Shown piece by piece: positions 58,614 through 64,000 of a stretch of 64,000 nucleotides of DNA (position 1 is the first letter of the stretch; each line of letters opens with the position of its first letter). The DNA is from an uncultured Dorea sp. (GTDB taxonomy: Bacteria; Bacillota; Clostridia; Lachnospirales; Lachnospiraceae): contig CAJTRE010000004.1 of NCBI GenBank assembly GCA_910578495.1, forward strand, positions 1 through 64,000, in the 5' to 3' direction. The notes beneath the pieces were generated by a model. That model made no database searches. It worked only from the letters and a program-made list of their open reading frames with translations, and had not been told where the DNA came from. The position numbers were made by a program, and so were the translations under genes.

Positions 58614-60479
58614 ATGCAGAAAAAGAAAAAAAACGAGGACTGCTTTCAGGAGCGGCTTTGGCGACATCACGATGAACTGCGCTGGCTGTACATGGAACTT
58701 TATAATAACAACGATATGTTTGGAGAACTGTGCAGTACAATGCAGAGCTTTTATAAAGAGAGAAGTGCTTCTTTAAAAGAACTGGATGGAAAGCGGGAAA
58801 AGAATCCTGACTGGTTCCGGAAAAATGACATGCTTGGCATGATGCTGTATATTGATAATTTTGCAGGCAGTCTTAAGGGCGTAAAGGAGCATATAGACTA
58901 TCTTCAGTCCTGCAATGTAAACTGTATTCATCTGATGCCTTTCCTGGATTCGCCCAAAGGACGTTCTGATGGAGGATATGCCGTAGCGAATTTCCGTAAG
59001 GTAAGAGAGGATCTGGGAACGATGGAGGATCTTCAGGAACTTTCCAAGGAGTGCCACAGGCGTGACATAAGCCTTTGCATGGATTTCGTAATGAATCATA
59101 CATCCGAGGAGCATGAGTGGGCGAAGCGTGCCAGAAATGGTGAGGGGGAATACATGAGCCGATATTTCTTTTTTGATAATTATGATGTTCCGGCTCAGTA
59201 TGAGAAGACAGTACCCCAAGTGTTTCCAACTACCGCTCCGGGAAATTTCACATGGATTCCGGAAGTAGAGCATCATGTTATGACCACGTTTTACCCGTAT
59301 CAGTGGGATTTGAATTACAGAAATCCCAGAGTGTTCAACGAGATGATGTATAATTTTCTGTTCCTGGCAAATCAAGGAATGGATGTGATTCGTATTGATG
59401 CGGTTCCTTATATCTGGAAGGAGCTGGGAACAAACTGCCGCAACCTTCCGAAGGTGCATTCCATTGTCCGGATGATGCGCATGATTAGCGAAGTAGTATG
59501 TCCGGGCGTGATTCTCTTAGGAGAGGTCGTGATGGAGCCGGAAAAAGTGACTCCTTATTTCGGAACTGTGGAAAAACCAGAATGTCATATGCTGTACAAT
59601 GTAACCACTATGGCAACTACATGGAATTCTGTAGCAACCAGGGACGTACGTCTTTTGAAAAAACAGATGGACATTGTGAATCGCCTGCCTAAGGAATATA
59701 CATTTTTAAATTACCTGCGTTGTCATGACGACATTGGCTGGGGGCTTGATTATCCTACGTTAAAGGAGTGGGGAATGAAGGAAGTCCCTCATAAGAAGTT
59801 TTTAAATGAGTATTTTACAGGAAGAACACAGGGCAGTATAAGTCGCGGCGAGCTTTATAATGAAGATCTGGTTACAGGAGATGCCCGTTTTTGCGGCACA
59901 ACAGCTTCCATGTGCGGAATCGAAAGCGCAGGTTTTGAACAGAATCCGGAAAAGATGGAAGAGGCGATTGCATTTGCTATTATGCTCCATGCTTATATGT
60001 TGACACAGTCTGGCATTCCAATGCTTTATAGTGGAGATGAAATCGGACAGGTTAATGATTATACTTACAAGGAGGATTCGGAAAAAAGAGAAGATTCCAG
60101 ATACATTCATCGTGGGAAATTTCCATGGAAGCTGACGGAGAATATCAAAGACGCTAAGACGGTACAAGGCAAGCTTTTTCCGGCGCTATCCAAACTGGCG
60201 CTCCTTCGTAAGGAGGAGATGGTATTTGCAGGAGAGGCCAATGTGTGGACACTGGAAACGAGGAATGATTCTGTTCTTGGTATTGGGCGCAGAATGGGCG
60301 AGGAGCTGTTGATTGCGGTGTTTAATTTCCATGATAGGACGCAGGAGATAGGGCTTTTGACAGAAGAAGTTTTGGTTGGAGGTAAATTCCAGAATCTCAT
60401 CACAGGAGAGAGTGTGGATTTGACGAAGCCGGTGGTCTTGGAAGGACATAGCTTTCTGTGGGCGAAGAGGAGGAAATAA
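58614..60479 (+). CDS. amylosucrase-like GH13 enzyme (subfamily 4)
   Basis: 621 residues. A helical N-terminal domain (residues 1-85, FQERLWRHHDELRWLYMELY) precedes the GH13 barrel: MDFVMNHTSEEHEWA (about 161), nucleophile Asp in VIRIDAVPYIW (about 262), acid/base Glu in ILLGEVVMEP (about 304) and transition-state Asp in LRCHDDIGWGLD (about 369). The HDDIGW motif and N-terminal helices are characters of amylosucrase and related sucrose hydrolases/isomerases. It probably splits sucrose, for example that left after alpha-galactosidase acts on raffinose. Start at ATG 58614; a GTG three bases earlier is an alternative. Confidence 0.85.
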   Translation: MQKKKKNEDCFQERLWRHHDELRWLYMELYNNNDMFGELCSTMQSFYKERSASLKELDGKREKNPDWFRKNDMLGMMLYIDNFAGSLKGVKEHIDYLQSCNVNCIHLMPFLDSPKGRSDGGYAVANFRKVREDLGTMEDLQELSKECHRRDISLCMDFVMNHTSEEHEWAKRARNGEGEYMSRYFFFDNYDVPAQYEKTVPQVFPTTAPGNFTWIPEVEHHVMTTFYPYQWDLNYRNPRVFNEMMYNFLFLANQGMDVIRIDAVPYIWKELGTNCRNLPKVHSIVRMMRMISEVVCPGVILLGEVVMEPEKVTPYFGTVEKPECHMLYNVTTMATTWNSVATRDVRLLKKQMDIVNRLPKEYTFLNYLRCHDDIGWGLDYPTLKEWGMKEVPHKKFLNEYFTGRTQGSISRGELYNEDLVTGDARFCGTTASMCGIESAGFEQNPEKMEEAIAFAIMLHAYMLTQSGIPMLYSGDEIGQVNDYTYKEDSEKREDSRYIHRGKFPWKLTENIKDAKTVQGKLFPALSKLALLRKEEMVFAGEANVWTLETRNDSVLGIGRRMGEELLIAVFNFHDRTQEIGLLTEEVLVGGKFQNLITGESVDLTKPVVLEGHSFLWAKRRK

Positions 60480-60481
60480 AG

Positions 60482-62152
60482 ATGCAGCAAGCATGGTGGA
60501 AAAAGAGTGTTATTTACCAGATTTATCCCAGAAGTTTTGCGGACAGCAATGGGGACGGTATCGGTGATTTAAACGGAATCACCGAACATCTGGATTATTT
60601 GAAGGAGCTGGGCGTGGATGTGATCTGGTTGTCTCCGGTATATCAGTCTCCGAATGATGACAATGGCTACGATATTTCAGATTATCAAGCAATTATGAAG
60701 GAATTTGGTACTATGGAGGACTTTGACAGGATGCTTTTAGAGATGCATAAGCGCGGTCTGAAGCTTATGATGGATCTCGTAGTAAATCATACCTCTGACG
60801 AACACCTATGGTTTACCAAAAGCCGCAGTTCTCTTAATAATGAATATCGGGATTACTATATATGGAAGGATGGCAAAGAAGAAAATGGTATGAAAAAGGC
60901 TCCCAACAACTGGGGTTCTTGTTTCGGCGGTTCTGCCTGGGAATATGACGAGAGTACGGACATGTATTATCTGCATTGCTTTTCCAAAAAACAGCCTGAT
61001 TTAAACTGGGAAAATGAAAAGGTTCGCAGAGAGGTCTTTGATATGATGACCTGGTGGTGCCAGAAAGGGGTAGATGGTTTCCGAATGGATGTCATTAGTA
61101 TGATTTCCAAGAATCCTGACTATCCTGACGGAGATACCCAAGGGGGTCTGTATGGAAGCTTTGGCCCTTATGTGTGCAATGGTCCCCGCGTTCACGAATA
61201 CCTGCAGGAAATGAACCGGGAGGTGCTTTCCAGGTTTGATTTGATTACCGTCGGAGAAACCTCCGGTGTTACTGTGAAAGAGGCAAAAAAATATGCAAAC
61301 CTGGACGGAAGCGAGCTGAACATGGTTTTTCAGTTTGAACACACAGACATGTCGGATGGTAAGTGTGGAAAATGGACCACTAAAAAACGGTCTTTGAAGG
61401 AATTAAAAGCGGCACTGAACCATTGGCAGACTGGATTGGAGGGACATGCATGGAACAGTCTTTACTGGGATAATCATGACCAGCCTCGCGCCGTCTCTCG
61501 TTTCGGGAACGACAGTCCTATGTATCGGGAGCGTTCTGCAAAAATGATTGCTACTTGTCTTCATTTGATGAAGGGGACTCCTTATATTTACCAAGGGGAA
61601 GAATTAGGCATGACCAATGCTTATTTTACACGTATTGAAGATTATCGGGATATTGAAAGTCTGAATGCTTTTCGTGAATTGACTGGGAATGGTCTGGTGG
61701 ATGAGGAAGATATGATGAGCCGTCTGGCGGCAGTGAGTCGGGATAATGCCCGCACGCCTATGCAGTGGGATGAAAACGAGAATGCCGGATTTACTTCCGG
61801 CACACCATGGATTCCGGTAAATCCGAACTATCTTCAGATCAATGCCAAAGCTGCGCAGGAGGATAAGGATAGCATATTTTATTATTACCAGAAACTTATC
61901 CGTCTTAGAAAATCGAGGGATATTATTATTGATGGGGTATTCCAAAGCCTGATGGACGAAGAGGAACACATTTATGCTTACCAGCGGACACTCGGCCAAG
62001 AGCGCCTTGTGGTAGCCTGCAATTTCACAGAGCAGGAGACTTTTTGTAACTTGTTTGATGAGCCTGGGGAAGAATTAATCTCTAACTATCGCTTCCACAA
62101 AGTCGGCGTACTGAAGCCTTATGAGGCCAGAGCCGTTCTTTATTCAAGATGA
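60482..62152 (+). CDS. oligo-1,6-glucosidase / alpha-glucosidase (GH13 subfamily 31)
   Basis: 556 residues, without signal peptide. Motifs: VIYQIYPRSFADSNGDGIGD, VIWLSPVYQSPNDDNGYDIS, MDLVVNHTSDEHLWF (region I), nucleophile in VDGFRMDVISMI (region II), Glu in LITVGETSGVT (region III) and WDNHDQPRAVSRFG (region IV). Val after the nucleophile region fits alpha-1,6 specificity. It hydrolyses isomaltose- and panose-type or other short alpha-glucosides. Start at ATG 60482, two bases after the previous stop, behind GAGGAGG. Last gene before a strong terminator. Confidence 0.9.
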   Translation: MQQAWWKKSVIYQIYPRSFADSNGDGIGDLNGITEHLDYLKELGVDVIWLSPVYQSPNDDNGYDISDYQAIMKEFGTMEDFDRMLLEMHKRGLKLMMDLVVNHTSDEHLWFTKSRSSLNNEYRDYYIWKDGKEENGMKKAPNNWGSCFGGSAWEYDESTDMYYLHCFSKKQPDLNWENEKVRREVFDMMTWWCQKGVDGFRMDVISMISKNPDYPDGDTQGGLYGSFGPYVCNGPRVHEYLQEMNREVLSRFDLITVGETSGVTVKEAKKYANLDGSELNMVFQFEHTDMSDGKCGKWTTKKRSLKELKAALNHWQTGLEGHAWNSLYWDNHDQPRAVSRFGNDSPMYRERSAKMIATCLHLMKGTPYIYQGEELGMTNAYFTRIEDYRDIESLNAFRELTGNGLVDEEDMMSRLAAVSRDNARTPMQWDENENAGFTSGTPWIPVNPNYLQINAKAAQEDKDSIFYYYQKLIRLRKSRDIIIDGVFQSLMDEEEHIYAYQRTLGQERLVVACNFTEQETFCNLFDEPGEELISNYRFHKVGVLKPYEARAVLYSR

Positions 62153-62179
62153 AATTTGGACATATAGGAAGAAATGAAT

Positions 62180-62222
62180 AGGGAAGACAGTGATTTGTTT
62201 GAGTCACTGTCTTCCCTAAAAT
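62180..62222 (+). terminator. terminator of the alpha-galactoside operon
   Basis: AGGGAAGACAGTGA (62180-62193) pairs perfectly with TCACTGTCTTCCCT (62204-62217), a 14-bp stem with 10-base loop, then AAAATTATC. Only a weak U-run is seen, but the stem is very stable. Confidence 0.8.
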
Positions 62223-62368
62223 TATCTCTATCTATAAAAAGAGAAAAAGTATATGTGTTTTGGTGACAGGGGTTGTGCTCGAATATTTTGAGTGATATGA
62301 TGAAGGAACAATGGGGAAAATAGTCAAGGATATAATTTATTCAAATAGAATGTTGGTGAGGTGTAAAT

Positions 62369-64000
62369 ATGGCAAAAAATATTGAGCCAAGTCTTGTGAA
62401 GATTGGGGACTATCTTAAATTAGACGATGATACAGTTTTTACTATCCCTGAATATCAAAGAGCTTATTCTTGGAGTATTGACAACTGTGATAAATTATGG
62501 CAAGACATTATAGATTATATAGAAAGCGACAACAAAGACAGTTATTTTTTTGGAACCATTATCGTGAATTGTCAAGATAATGATACAAAATATGGACTTA
62601 TCGACGGTCAACAGCGTACCACTACTTTTCTTTTGCTTCTAAAAGCTTTGCTGCTGAGAATCAATACAGCTATTGCAACCACAGCTAATGATGAAGATTC
62701 TATTAAATTATTCAATGCGTTAAAAGAGCGTAGAAGAAGGATAATGAGCATTCTTTATAAGGTGGATGCGGAAGAAATTGAAGATACGCCGAATATAAGT
62801 AAGGATAAAGAGATTTGTAGTAAAGCTGATATAATCGAAAATTACTCTATCAATGAACAATACAAAACTGAATTGAATACAATTTTAAAATCAGTAGAAT
62901 ATAGCGAAGCTGAAAGCAATGCGATTAAGCTTCCAAGGAAACAGAAAGATAATAAATATACTAACTTTTTCAGAAATTTTAAATTTTTCTATGGAAAGTG
63001 CAGTAATTTGTCTGAGTCTACGGTAAATCAAATTGTTAAGTCTGTAATTGAGAAGTGTGAAGTTATTGAAATAAAAAGCTGGAAGGTTGAGCAAGCAATT
63101 ACAATGTTCAATTCATTAAATTCCGATGGAATGCCGTTATATGATTCGGATATTATATCTGCAAAATTATATGCTGTTGCTGAAAAGATGGGTGAAGGTG
63201 AGAAATTCACTTCTATGTGGAAAGAGTTATTAACTATAGTCAGCGAACTTAAAAATATGCGAATTGCGGATATTGATTCCATTTTAACCCAACAAATGTA
63301 TTACGAAAGAGCAAAAAACAAGGATATTGTTAATAGTGCTGGAACCGTTGATGTAACTGTTCCGGGATTAAGAAGATATTTTACTGATATAAACAAAGAT
63401 ATTCTTAATAATCCTATCGAGCTTTGTAAAGGAATGATTAACCTTTCAAAAATTTGGAGAAAGATTGCTGTATATCCTATAACACAAGTATTACTGAAAT
63501 TTAATGAAAATACGAAGTTGTTTCTGGCAAGCTATTTTTATAGATTTGATGAGGGGGAAATAACTGAAGAAATAGTTAAACCACTCTTGGAAAATTTTCT
63601 TAAATTGTTTACAATTCTAGAATTGGTAGATACCGGATATTCGAGTAAATATTTTAAAACCTTCCTTTTCGGAGAAGAAGCTAAATTGGTTGATCCTTCT
63701 ATAACAATGGATGAAATTACAAGAAATTTTGATTTACATATAAATACGAATTGGGACAAAAAAGCGATTAACGAATCTATAATGGATTATGACAAGCATA
63801 TCCTTGTCTATTTAAATGAATATCTTGTGGCGAAAGAAAGAGGAATCACCTTTAATTTAACTTCGCCATACGATATTGAACATATAATGCCCTATAGTAC
63901 CAATATTCAAACAATTCGTAAAGATGCCGGTATTGATACAGAAGAAGAATTTTACAGTATAGTAAATAAGTTGGGAAACAAAATACTTCTTGAGCAGAAA
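62369..64000 (+). CDS. DUF262-DUF1524 (GmrSD-like) protein, cut by the window end
   Basis: 544 codons open to the edge. The N-terminal DUF262 (ParB-like) domain has IPEYQRAYSWSIDNCDKLWQ (about 28), YFFGTIIVN and GLIDGQQRTTTFLLLLKALL (about 82). The C-terminal DUF1524 HNH-type domain begins with SPYDIEHIMPYSTN (about 500) and NKLGNKILLEQK at the edge. The fusion is that of GmrSD-like modification-dependent restriction enzymes, where DUF262 handles NTP and sensing and DUF1524 cuts DNA. The start is at ATG 62369 behind GGTGAGGTG. It is alone after the sugar operon, apparently the first gene of another accessory region. Confidence 0.85.
   Translation, partial: MAKNIEPSLVKIGDYLKLDDDTVFTIPEYQRAYSWSIDNCDKLWQDIIDYIESDNKDSYFFGTIIVNCQDNDTKYGLIDGQQRTTTFLLLLKALLLRINTAIATTANDEDSIKLFNALKERRRRIMSILYKVDAEEIEDTPNISKDKEICSKADIIENYSINEQYKTELNTILKSVEYSEAESNAIKLPRKQKDNKYTNFFRNFKFFYGKCSNLSESTVNQIVKSVIEKCEVIEIKSWKVEQAITMFNSLNSDGMPLYDSDIISAKLYAVAEKMGEGEKFTSMWKELLTIVSELKNMRIADIDSILTQQMYYERAKNKDIVNSAGTVDVTVPGLRRYFTDINKDILNNPIELCKGMINLSKIWRKIAVYPITQVLLKFNENTKLFLASYFYRFDEGEITEEIVKPLLENFLKLFTILELVDTGYSSKYFKTFLFGEEAKLVDPSITMDEITRNFDLHINTNWDKKAINESIMDYDKHILVYLNEYLVAKERGITFNLTSPYDIEHIMPYSTNIQTIRKDAGIDTEEEFYSIVNKLGNKILLEQK

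Noticed and set aside
1..64000. CRISPR arrays, rRNA or tRNA genes
   Set aside because: No regularly spaced repeats with unique spacers were seen, and no tRNA cloverleaf or rRNA sequence was recognised; the only tandem repeats are at 3148-3248 and 16980-17012.

Overview
The window reads as low-GC Firmicutes DNA, most likely a gut Lachnospiraceae (Blautia / Mediterraneibacter / Dorea-like). The evidence is strong purine-rich ribosome binding sites, VanRS-like two-component systems next to FtsX-type ABC transporters, TnpV/TnpW-type transposon genes, paired large serine recombinases, and a raffinose-type ABC/GH36 operon. Family names rest on reading the proteins and motifs; no database search was run.

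Layout. (1) 1-9.1 kb is accessory: a decayed TIR-like (ThsB/DUF1863-type) gene, a WYL regulator, a frameshifted secreted protein, a ribbon-helix-helix gene, a TnpV remnant, a PBECR4-type nuclease, and a regulator-kinase-ABC-FtsX export or resistance locus. (2) 9.5-23.1 kb is an integrative mobilizable element: a KAP-like P-loop ATPase, a MobQ relaxase with a recognisable oriT, DUF3847, a DnaC-like loader, RepA, ParR/ParM with 11-bp repeats, a large STAND-TPR ATPase, TnpW and two overlapping serine recombinases. (3) 23.3-34.2 kb is a gene graveyard: an intact OLD-family nuclease, then an LHH toxin with SUKH immunity gene, Fic, DUF1016, a MetRS tRNA-binding remnant, a LysR-flavodoxin chimera and a GNAT fragment, all broken. 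In its middle sits an intact four-gene membrane-lipid operon (TVP38, PssA, Psd, PAP2) behind a strong promoter. (4) 34.3-45.4 kb is core: CcdA-thioredoxin fusion, uracil permease, a convergent mutS2-regulator-kinase operon, an HtrA-like protein lacking catalytic residues, a YhaM-type exonuclease and RlmD.

(5) 45.4-52.0 kb is a second accessory island directly behind rlmD: a degenerate tyrosine-recombinase-like protein, an IS110-family element, a membrane coiled-coil protein paired with a TIR protein, RhuM, a fragment resembling an RlmD C-terminus, and an HsdR-N-type PD-(D/E)XK protein. (6) 52.2-62.2 kb is an alpha-galactoside/sucrose operon: AraC regulator, binding protein, two permeases, GH36 alpha-galactosidase and two GH13 enzymes. 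(7) 62.4 kb to the end is a DUF262-DUF1524 (GmrSD-like) gene cut by the window edge.

The best candidates for an undescribed system are the coiled-coil/TIR pair at 48.45-49.79 kb inside the rlmD-linked island, and a shared start-codon palindrome that covers the translation starts of the relaxase, DUF3847 and ribbon-helix-helix genes. Broken genes are concentrated in the accessory regions while core genes are intact, which favours real decay over uniform sequencing error, although several lesions lie in homopolymers.
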